Origin: Treponema sp.
GTDB taxonomy: Bacteria > Spirochaetota > Spirochaetia > Treponematales > Treponemataceae
DNA length: 8,059 nucleotides
Direction of reading: 5' to 3'
NCBI GenBank assembly: GCA_017622055.1
Contig: JAGARY010000264.1
Location: 1 to 8,059 of the forward strand
Position 1 is the stretch's first letter, and each line of letters opens with the position of its first letter. The translations under genes were made by a program, and so were the position numbers. Below are positions 1-5,448 of the stretch, one piece after another. The notes under the pieces are model-generated. The model did no database searches. It was not told the origin of the DNA and worked only from the letters and a program-made list of their open reading frames with translations.

Positions 1-1
1 A

Positions 2-658
2 CTAACCGCTTACTATGAAATGAAAAGCGTACGGCTTGATGTTTATGTAAAAGATTCAGATAAAATTTTTGATATCGAAATGCAAAATCAACCTACAAAC
101 TATTTGCCACTACGAACTCGTTATTATCAATCAATGATTGACGTTGATAACTTGCTTAAAGGAGAAGAATATTCTAATCTAAAAGAAAGTTTTATTATTT
201 TCATTTGCCAATTTGACCCATTTAATGAAAATCTTCCCTGTTATACTTTTAAAAATATTTGCAAGGAAAACACAAATATTGAACTTCAAGATAAAACTAG
301 CAAAATTATTTTTAATTCTACAGCTTACGACAAAGAAAAAGATATAGAAATTTCTTCATTCTTAAAGTATATTAAAACTCAGGAAGCAACTGATGATTTT
401 ACTATCAAGCTTAATTCATTTGTTGAAAAAGCTAAACAAAATCAAGAGTTACGGAGTTATTACTTAAGTATGAATATCCACGATTCAGATATTAGACGTG
501 TCGCACTTGCAGAAGGTCGCGAACAAGGTGCTGAACAAAAAGCCATTGAAACTGCGAAAAAATTGTTACAAGATAATTTACCAATTGAGCAAATTGTAAA
601 ATATACTGATTTGCCCTTAGAAAAAGTGCAGGAACTTGCAAATAATACAAATGAATAA
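2..658 (+). CDS. Rpn-family PD-(D/E)XK nuclease / putative transposase, 5'-truncated by window edge
   Basis: The frame is open from base 2 with no stop before the first ATG at 20, and the residues before that ATG (TAYYE) read naturally into the family core, so the true start lies outside the window. The visible part begins at the catalytic core: KSVRLDVYV supplies the acidic residue and FDIEMQ supplies the E-x-Q of the PD-(D/E)XK fold (D7, E20 and Q22 counting from the ATG at 20). The C-terminal part is helical and charged (ALAEGREQGAEQ, then LPLEKVQEL), as is usual in this family. Relatives (E. coli RpnA) are DNA endonucleases that promote RecA-independent recombination, and some act in phage defence. 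These genes are often multicopy in Treponema-like genomes. The family assignment is secure; the biological role here is not. Transcription should end at the hairpin 27 bp downstream. Confidence 0.85.
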   Translation, partial: LTAYYEMKSVRLDVYVKDSDKIFDIEMQNQPTNYLPLRTRYYQSMIDVDNLLKGEEYSNLKESFIIFICQFDPFNENLPCYTFKNICKENTNIELQDKTSKIIFNSTAYDKEKDIEISSFLKYIKTQEATDDFTIKLNSFVEKAKQNQELRSYYLSMNIHDSDIRRVALAEGREQGAEQKAIETAKKLLQDNLPIEQIVKYTDLPLEKVQELANNTNE

Positions 659-684
659 AGCCACAAATAAAAATAATTGTTGGG

Positions 685-720
685 AAAACAGTGGGAATTC
701 TCTCTAATTCCCACTGTTTT
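685..720. terminator. Bidirectional intrinsic terminator between convergent genes
   Basis: A perfect 15-bp inverted repeat (685-699 pairs with 706-720) encloses the 6-nt loop CTCTCT. Each arm has four A or T at its outer end, so both strands give a GC-containing stem followed by a short U run. It lies between the Rpn gene stop (658) and the AlkD-like gene stop (722-724) and would serve both transcripts. Confidence 0.85.
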
Positions 721-721
721 A

Positions 722-1420
722 TCATCTCTTCAAATCCCGAATTTTCAATTCTCTCAATACTTCTTTCTTTTCTTCAGAAATTCTATAGCTTTCTATTGCT
801 TTTTGGATTGTTTTGTTGTGAGTCCATTGGTCTAGGCGGTTTGATTGAAGGATTTTGAGGGCACTGTCGTATTGTTTTGCGAGGGCGGTTGCAAAATACC
901 AGGCTTTCATCATTTTGATGTAGTAATCGTCATTTTGAATGGACAAAATCAAGTCAAAATAATCATGGGAAAATTGGTCGTCTAAAAAATAGTTCATTAG
1001 ACAGCCCATTCCAAAACGACATGTGTATGTGTGGCTGCTTTTGATCCAGGTTTTGGAAAGTTCTAAAAGTTGTGGAAGGTTTTTCTTAAAAGTTTTTGGT
1101 TTAAAACTGTCGCAAGTTGCCCAATTGTCAATAAAAGGCAAAAACTTTTGGGTTTGTAAAACGCATTCAGAAAAATCTTTGATTTGTTCTATTAAAAATG
1201 CATGCAGATTATTTTCTTCGTAATATTTGTGGGGAAGTTCCAAAAAAAAGTTACTTACAAGTTCAAAATTGTTTTTGAATAAATCTTTTGCCAAAGTTCG
1301 AATAACAGGAGTGCGAACTCCAATTATTGATTCAGGATTAATTGTAGGCATAAGTTTTGCGTGAAACTCTTTGTATTTTAAATCTTGATGTTGAAACAGC
1401 ATTTCTTGGATTTTTGTCAT
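722..1420 (-). CDS. AlkD-like DNA alkylation repair glycosylase
   Basis: This 232-residue protein matches the HEAT-like-repeat DNA alkylation repair family (AlkD, usually about 220-240 residues). These glycosylases remove N3- and N7-alkylated purines, and some members excise bulky minor-groove adducts without flipping the base. Visible family features are IGVRTPVIRTLAK at residues 33-45, the helical YYEENNLHAFLIE at 66-78, and NWATCDSF at 99-106. In the last, W100 and D104 have the W-x3-D spacing of the AlkD active site. An arginine in TCRFG (R135) is a candidate for the DNA-contacting arginine; that alignment is inferred. The ATG at 1420 lacks a Shine-Dalgarno site, but a strong promoter ends just upstream, so the mRNA is probably leaderless. 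The gene is convergent with the Rpn gene and separately transcribed from the resistance-like operon at 3242-5438. Family call secure; substrate unknown. Confidence 0.88.
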   Translation of the reverse strand: MTKIQEMLFQHQDLKYKEFHAKLMPTINPESIIGVRTPVIRTLAKDLFKNNFELVSNFFLELPHKYYEENNLHAFLIEQIKDFSECVLQTQKFLPFIDNWATCDSFKPKTFKKNLPQLLELSKTWIKSSHTYTCRFGMGCLMNYFLDDQFSHDYFDLILSIQNDDYYIKMMKAWYFATALAKQYDSALKILQSNRLDQWTHNKTIQKAIESYRISEEKKEVLRELKIRDLKR

Positions 1421-1428
1421 AATGATTT

Positions 1429-1456
1429 ATTATACATTGTGAAATTGAAAAGTCAA
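1429..1456 (-). promoter_or_regulatory. Sigma70-type promoter of the AlkD-like gene
   Basis: On the minus strand TTGACT (1456-1451) is followed after 16 bp by a perfect TATAAT (1434-1429). Initiation 6-8 bases after the -10 box falls at about 1421-1423, only a few bases before the ATG at 1420, which has no Shine-Dalgarno site. The remaining sequence up to 1578 is AT-rich with one 10-bp direct repeat (1541-1550 and 1557-1566) and no convincing terminator. Confidence 0.7.
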
Positions 1457-1578
1457 AAAAATACCACCAAAAAAAAATTATAATCCTTTAGAAATTACCC
1501 AAATAAACAATTTGAATTTGTCCTACAAAATATATTATTTTTTATAATTCTTTTTCTTTATAATTCCCCAACCCTAAT

Positions 1579-2472
1579 TTAGAACCAATCAGGAGTAACA
1601 AAATATTCTAAATTATACTCATTACAATATTCTGCTGCATAACTACCAGGATTACATTGAATAGTTAATGAATCACAATCATCAAAAGCATAATATCCAA
1701 TTGATATAACAGAATCAGGTATTGTAATACTTGTTAATGAATCACAGTTACAAAAAGCGTTATCTCCAATTGTTGTAACTGAATTTGGTATTGTGATACT
1801 TGTTAATGCTTCACAGTAAGAAAAAGCCATATCTCCAATTGTTGTAACTGAATTTGGTATTGTGATACTTCTTAATGAATCACAGTTAGAAAAAGCGCTA
1901 TCTCCAATTGTTGTAACTGAATTTGGTATTGTGATGCTTGTTAATGAATCACAGCTATAAAAAGCTTCTTTTTCAATAGTTGTAACTGAATTTGGTATTG
2001 TAATACTTTTTAATGAATCACAGCCAGAAAAAGCACCATTATTTATTTTAAGAATACCATTAGGGATTACAACATTTGTTTTTTTTGAAAAACATGTGTG
2101 CAACATTTTTTCTTTTTTATCATATAAAATATTATCTATCACTGTAAAAGTTTCATTATTCTCAGATATTTCTATATTAGTTAATGACTTACAGTTTAAA
2201 AAAGCATATTCACCAATTGATATAACAGAATCTGGTATTGTAATACTTGTTAATGACTTACAGTTAGAAAAAGCTTTACTTCCAATTGTTGTAACTGAAT
2301 TTGGTATTATGATACTTGTTAATGAATAACAGCTAGAAAAAGCAGCATCTCCAATAGTTGTAACTGAATTTGGTATTGTAATACTTCTTAATGAATCACA
2401 GTTAGAAAAATCACTATTATATATTTTAAGAATACCGTTAGGGATTACAACATTTGTTTTTTTGAAAAACAT
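1579..2472 (-). CDS. BspA-like leucine-rich repeat protein, 3' fragment of a frameshifted gene
   Basis: This frame carries repeats 6-15 of a protein whose N-terminus lies in the next frame upstream (2445-3056). The units are 23-residue LRR_5/BspA repeats of the form AFxxCdSLtSITIPnSVTtIG. One unit is extended by a segment containing ETFTVIDNILYDKKEKML, and the end (GSYAAEYCNEYNLEYF) is the C-terminal cap seen in many BspA-like proteins. No membrane anchor or sorting signal is visible at the C-terminus. The first ATG (2470-2472) has no Shine-Dalgarno site and simply lies in the conserved repeat, so separate translation is doubtful. Adding one base at the A7 run (2457-2463) joins the halves into a 492-residue protein. 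Such proteins (T. denticola LrrA, Tannerella BspA) are secreted or surface adhesins; that role here is inferred. Confidence 0.8.
   Translation of the reverse strand: MFFKKTNVVIPNGILKIYNSDFSNCDSLRSITIPNSVTTIGDAAFSSCYSLTSIIIPNSVTTIGSKAFSNCKSLTSITIPDSVISIGEYAFLNCKSLTNIEISENNETFTVIDNILYDKKEKMLHTCFSKKTNVVIPNGILKINNGAFSGCDSLKSITIPNSVTTIEKEAFYSCDSLTSITIPNSVTTIGDSAFSNCDSLRSITIPNSVTTIGDMAFSYCEALTSITIPNSVTTIGDNAFCNCDSLTSITIPDSVISIGYYAFDDCDSLTIQCNPGSYAAEYCNEYNLEYFVTPDWF
2044..2194 (-). repeat. Near-identical direct repeat, copy A (intact A8 tract)
   Basis: These 151 bp match 2422-2571 except for about two substitutions and one single-base indel in the homopolymer. The copy encodes the extended repeat (ENNETFTVIDNILYDKK) and the start of the next unit. 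The two copies are separated by a 377-378 bp period in the same orientation. Confidence 0.85.
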
Positions 2473-2571
2473 GTGTGCAACATTTTTTCTTTTTTATCAT
2501 ATAAAATATTATCTATCACTGTAAAAGTTTCATTATTCTCAGATATCTCTATATTAGTTAATGACTTACAG
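2422..2571 (-). repeat. Near-identical direct repeat, copy B (A7 tract, frameshifted)
   Basis: This 150-bp copy is the partner of 2044-2194. It lacks one A in the homopolymer and carries the frameshift of the LRR gene. Such high nucleotide identity within a diverged repeat array points to a recent duplication or gene conversion. Confidence 0.85.
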
Positions 2572-3056
2572 AAAGAAAAAGCCTTCTCTCCAATTGTTGT
2601 AACTGAATCAGGTATTGTAATACTTCTTAATGAATCACATTCAGAAAAAGCTTCCTCTTCAATTGTTGTAACTGAGTTTGGTATTGTGATATTTGTTAAC
2701 GACTTACAGTCTAAAAAAGCTCTTACATCAATTATTGTAACTGAATCAGGTATTGTGACACTTGTTAATGAATCACAGCTAGAAAAAGCACATGCTTCAA
2801 TTGTTGTAACTGAGTTTGGTATTGTAATACTTTTTAATGAGTCACAGCCAGAAAAAGCCATCTCTCCAATTGTTGTAACAATTTTCCCGTCAATAACAGA
2901 TGGAATATCTACACTTGATGAATAACCGTTATACCTCGTAATTGTTATTTCGTTATTCTCATTAATTGTATAGCTAAAATCATCATAAGTAAAAGTCTTT
3001 TGTGCAAAAAGATTTTGTGCAAAAAAAATTAATAAAAGTAATAATATTTTTTTCAT
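2445..3056 (-). CDS. BspA-like leucine-rich repeat secreted protein, 5' fragment ending at a frameshift
   Basis: The protein starts with a clear signal peptide: a lysine pair, then the hydrophobic run ILLLLLIFF, with likely cleavage after NLFA (residue 18). A short non-repeat domain leads to repeats 1-5 of the 23-residue BspA/LRR_5 type, beginning at residue 67. The frame runs through the extended repeat up to CFSKK and then stops after three unrelated residues (QML). The second copy of the same segment in this gene (2044-2194) has one more A and continues as CFSKKTNVVIPNG, which shows that a one-base loss caused the break. The ATG at 3056 has a Shine-Dalgarno site (AAGAGGT, 3068-3062) five bases upstream. 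A weak promoter (TTTATA at 3127-3122, 17 bp, TATAAA at 3104-3099) may serve it. The product is probably exported; family members act as adhesins or host-binding proteins. Confidence 0.82.
   Translation of the reverse strand: MKKILLLLLIFFAQNLFAQKTFTYDDFSYTINENNEITITRYNGYSSSVDIPSVIDGKIVTTIGEMAFSGCDSLKSITIPNSVTTIEACAFSSCDSLTSVTIPDSVTIIDVRAFLDCKSLTNITIPNSVTTIEEEAFSECDSLRSITIPDSVTTIGEKAFSFCKSLTNIEISENNETFTVIDNILYDKKEKMLHTCFSKKQML
2457..2463 (-). other. Frameshift site in poly-A tract of the LRR gene
   Basis: The coding strand reads TCA AAA AAA CAA here, with seven A. The paralogous segment at 2079-2086 has eight A and stays in frame. In the upstream frame the run forms the heptamer A AAA AAA, a classical -1 slippage site. 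Either a -1 ribosomal shift or addition of one A by the polymerase would rejoin the two halves. Confidence 0.8.
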
Positions 3057-3160
3057 CTGATACCTCTTATACTATTCCTTAATAACATATATAAAACTTT
3101 TATAAGTTTACTTTCTTTTTGTATAAAATACAATAAAACCTAATATTTCTAAAAACCTGA

Positions 3161-3190
3161 CACACAATGTCAAGTTTTGTGTGGTATACT
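3161..3190 (+). promoter_or_regulatory. Promoter of the ClbS-like operon with overlapping inverted-repeat operator candidate
   Basis: The sequence TGG TATACT at 3182-3190 is an extended -10 box (TGn plus TATAcT); an alternative -10 TATAAT lies at 3196-3201. Neither has a good -35 box. The inverted repeat cacacaa-N9-ttgtgtg (3161-3167 and 3177-3183) abuts and overlaps the extended -10, as a repressor or activator site would. On the minus strand a perfect TTGACA lies inside the spacer (3173-3168), but no good -10 follows at 16-18 bp. The WYL regulator of the operon is an obvious candidate for binding here; that is inference. The rest of 3057-3241 is AT-rich leader. Confidence 0.5.
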
Positions 3191-3241
3191 AATTTTATAA
3201 TGCGTAAGGGTACGCCCAAAAAATAAAAAAGAGGTGAAAAA

Positions 3242-3790
3242 ATGGCTAGACCTAGAAATAAGGCAGATTTGATTGTTGCTGCCACTGAAAACTTTGAAAA
3301 ATTGGTAAAAATGATTGAAGAAATGTCTGACGAAGAAAAGGCGAAGGATTTTGATTTTTCTGGAGATGAAAAAAAGAAGGAAGCTCATTGGGGACGAGAC
3401 AAAAATGTGCGAGATGTTTTGATTCATTTGTGGGAATGGCATAAATTGTTGTTGCGATGGGCAAAAAATAATCGGGATTTGGAAAATGTAAAGATTCAGT
3501 TTTTGGAAGAAGGTTATTCTTGGAAAACTTATGGGGCTATGAACAAAGTTTTTTGGGAGCGAAATCAGGAAGTTTCGGAAAGTGAGGCTTTGGAATTGGT
3601 GAAAAAATCTCATTCTGCGGTGATGGAACTTTTGGAAGGATTTTCGGAGGCGGAACTTTTTGAAAAAGATGTGTTTGAGTGGGTTGGCGGTTCGGTTTTG
3701 GGTTCGTATTTTGTAAGTAACACAAGTAGTCATTACGATTGGGCAATGAAAAAACTTAAGGCTCACAAAAAATTGGTTTTCGGTAAATAG
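3242..3790 (+). CDS. ClbS/DfsB-family four-helix bundle protein (DUF1706)
   Basis: This 182-residue protein has the hallmark opening MARPRNKADLIVAATENFEKL, with later family signatures NVRDVLIHLWEWHKLL at residues 55-70, GYSWKTYGAMNKVFW at 91-105 and SNTSSHYDWAMKKLKAHKK at 159-177. The family is named after ClbS, the self-resistance protein of the colibactin cluster, which hydrolyses the electrophilic cyclopropane of that DNA-alkylating toxin. Many bacteria without the toxin cluster carry homologues. The protein has no signal peptide and is probably cytosolic. GAGGTG at 3231-3236 gives a strong ribosome site five bases before the ATG. The gene is first in an operon with a WYL regulator and a GyrI-like protein. 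The 59-bp gap to the next gene has no terminator and holds only a short direct repeat (taaatag at 3784-3790 and 3798-3804). Family secure; substrate inferred. Confidence 0.88.
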   Translation: MARPRNKADLIVAATENFEKLVKMIEEMSDEEKAKDFDFSGDEKKKEAHWGRDKNVRDVLIHLWEWHKLLLRWAKNNRDLENVKIQFLEEGYSWKTYGAMNKVFWERNQEVSESEALELVKKSHSAVMELLEGFSEAELFEKDVFEWVGGSVLGSYFVSNTSSHYDWAMKKLKAHKKLVFGK

Positions 3791-3849
3791 CTTCGGGTAA
3801 ATAGTTTTGGGATTTTGAATAACAGGCAATAGGTAAAAGGTAAAAACGG

Positions 3850-4770
3850 ATGATTTCAAGGCTTTTTCAAATTGTTTACAAATTGATGGATTGTCCTCAG
3901 ATGACGGCTAAGGAATTGGCGGCGGAAGTTGGGGTTTCTGAGCGGACGATTTACAGGGATGTGGAAAAACTTTCTTTGGCAGGGATTCCGATTTATGCTA
4001 ATCAGGGGAAAAATGGCGGAATTGCACTTTTGCCAAATTATGTTTTAGATAAAACTGTTTTGTCTGATGATGAAAAGAAAAAGATTTTGGAATCTTTGAA
4101 TGCCTTAAGCAGCCTGAACACAAACTTTAATATAGAAGAAACTGGTGATTTTGATAGTTTGAAAAGTTTTTTGGGAGATTCCAAAGGATTTTATGATTGG
4201 CTTGAAGTGGAATTTTCAACTTGGGGAAATCGTGTTCAAGATGAAAATTTGTTTAATATTTTGAAGTCTGGAATTTTAAATCGGCAAGTTTTGAAAATAG
4301 AATATGCTAGTTTCAATAGCGAGATTTCTGAGCGAAAAATAAAACCACTAAAGATTTGTTTTAAAAATGAATCTTGGTATTTGTATGCTTTTTGTTTGCT
4401 TCGAAATGATTACCGATTTTTTAAATTTTCTCGAATACATCGAGTGGAAAAATTGGAGGAATCTTTTACTCCAGAAATCACTGGAAAAGTCTTGCCAAAA
4501 ATGAGCGAACAATACGCAAATAATTTGGGAAGTCAAACTCGAGTAATTGTTGAAGTTGATTCAAAATTGTCTTGGCGTGCCTTTGATGAACTTGAAATTT
4601 TGGAACATCTTGAAAATGGAAATCTTCGTTGTGCAGTAAATATTCCAGACATTTCTTGGGGAATTAGTTATCTTTTGTCTTTTGGAAGCGGAATAAAGGT
4701 GATTGAGCCAGATTCAGTAAAAAATATGCTTTTGCAAGAAATTGAAAAAATGCTGAAAAATGCAAAATAG
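3850..4770 (+). CDS. WYL-domain helix-turn-helix transcriptional regulator (YafY-like)
   Basis: At 306 residues this has the standard length and layout of the family. An N-terminal winged helix (TAKELAAEVGVSERTIYRDVE, residues 19-39) is followed by the wing segment GIPIYANQGKNGGIALLPNY. A central WYL domain (about 140-205) holds the signature WYL at 176-178 with YRFFKFSRI at 188-196. A C-terminal WCX-type region runs to the end. WYL domains sense ligands or nucleic acid, and such regulators often control DNA-damage or defence genes; the ligand here is unknown. Its place between a ClbS-like and a GyrI-like gene suggests that it controls them, possibly through the inverted repeat at 3161-3183. 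The start at 3850 follows AGG at 3838-3840, a weak ribosome site nine bases away. The gene ends 17 bp before the next start, which indicates co-transcription. Confidence 0.9.
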   Translation: MISRLFQIVYKLMDCPQMTAKELAAEVGVSERTIYRDVEKLSLAGIPIYANQGKNGGIALLPNYVLDKTVLSDDEKKKILESLNALSSLNTNFNIEETGDFDSLKSFLGDSKGFYDWLEVEFSTWGNRVQDENLFNILKSGILNRQVLKIEYASFNSEISERKIKPLKICFKNESWYLYAFCLLRNDYRFFKFSRIHRVEKLEESFTPEITGKVLPKMSEQYANNLGSQTRVIVEVDSKLSWRAFDELEILEHLENGNLRCAVNIPDISWGISYLLSFGSGIKVIEPDSVKNMLLQEIEKMLKNAK

Positions 4771-4787
4771 GAGGATAGGAGGACATT

Positions 4788-5438
4788 ATGCCATTTGATT
4801 ATAAAAAAGAATTTTCTGAGTTTTATTTACCTGCAAAAAAGCCTTCAATAATAAAGATTCCTGCTATGAATTTTGTGGCAGTTTCTGGAAAAGGAAATCC
4901 TAACGAAGAAGGCGGCGAGTATAAAAAAGCCATGGAATTGCTTTATGGCATTTCTTTTACTATTAAAATGAGTAAAATGGCTTTGAAAAAAGATCCAAAT
5001 GCTTGGCAAATTCCAAATTATTTTGATTATGTGGTTCCGCCTTTGGAAGGGCTTTGGTGGCAAGAAAATGTTGATGGAATTGATTATACTAGAAAAGACG
5101 AGTTTTCTTGGATTTCTATGATTCGGCTTCCAGATTTTGTTACTAAAGATATTTTTGATTGGGCAAAAGAAGAGGCTACAAACAAGAAAAAAATTGATTT
5201 TTCAAAAGCACAGTTTTTCCATTTTGAAGAAGGCCTTTGTGTTCAATGTTTGCATGTGGGAAGTTATGATTCAGAACCAGAAACAATAAACGAAATGAAA
5301 AACTTTGCAAATTCCCAAGGTTATGAAGAAGATTTTTCGGAGGAAAGATTTCACCACGAAATTTATTTATCTGACCCAAGAAAAGTTGCTGCCGAAAGAC
5401 TTAGAACAGTAATTCGGCATCCTGTGAAAAAGAAATAA
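4788..5438 (+). CDS. GyrI-like domain protein, possible small-molecule binding/cyclopropanoid hydrolase
   Basis: This 216-residue protein belongs to the stand-alone GyrI-like (SAV2435/Lin2189-type) family. Visible signatures are VSGKGNPNEEGGEYKKA at residues 32-48, PPLEGLWW at 84-91, FEEGLCVQCLHVGSYDSEPETI at 146-167 (split as FEEGLCVQ and HVGSYDSEP) and HHEIYLSDPRK at 189-199. The SOUL/GyrI fold binds small molecules. From memory of published work, members of this group (YtkR7, Lin2189) hydrolyse the cyclopropane of yatakemycin/CC-1065-type DNA alkylators. Whether this protein has the catalytic residues cannot be settled by eye. AGGAGG at 4777-4782, five bases before the ATG, is a perfect ribosome site, and the start lies 17 bp after the WYL regulator stop. 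The gene ends only 10 bp from the end of the convergent methyltransferase frame, with no clear terminator between them. Confidence 0.87.
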   Translation: MPFDYKKEFSEFYLPAKKPSIIKIPAMNFVAVSGKGNPNEEGGEYKKAMELLYGISFTIKMSKMALKKDPNAWQIPNYFDYVVPPLEGLWWQENVDGIDYTRKDEFSWISMIRLPDFVTKDIFDWAKEEATNKKKIDFSKAQFFHFEEGLCVQCLHVGSYDSEPETINEMKNFANSQGYEEDFSEERFHHEIYLSDPRKVAAERLRTVIRHPVKKK

Positions 5439-5448
5439 CAATAGAAAA

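Larger units (their letters stand above)
1621..2858 (-). repeat. Array of 15 leucine-rich repeat units (about 69 bp each)
   Basis: Reading both frames together gives 15 units, each opening with [A/D]F and a cysteine at position 5. Thirteen are standard 23-residue units or the cap, and units 5 and 9 are extended versions. The DNA of neighbouring units is also similar (recurrent TTGTTGTAACTGAATTTGG on the + strand), so the array can expand or contract by recombination. Confidence 0.85.

Noticed and set aside
1421..1578. Terminator for the LRR gene
   Set aside because: The minus strand has a T9 run after a short attataat palindrome and an AT-rich direct repeat, but no stable GC-containing stem, so no terminator is claimed.
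1650..2858. CRISPR-like regular repeats
   Set aside because: The 69-bp period is coding (23 residues), repeats vary continuously and there are no unique spacers; it is an LRR array.
2473..2925. A 150-codon open frame on the + strand opposite the LRR gene, with repeated VTEFGIVI-like segments
   Set aside because: It is the antisense of the repeat array; the periodicity comes from the LRR units, it has no ribosome site or signal peptide, and the minus strand has a clear family match.
3170..3859. A 229-codon minus-strand open frame opposite the ClbS-like gene
   Set aside because: Its Phe/Pro/Ser/His-rich composition is typical of the antisense of AT-rich coding DNA; the + strand gene has clear family signatures and a strong ribosome site.
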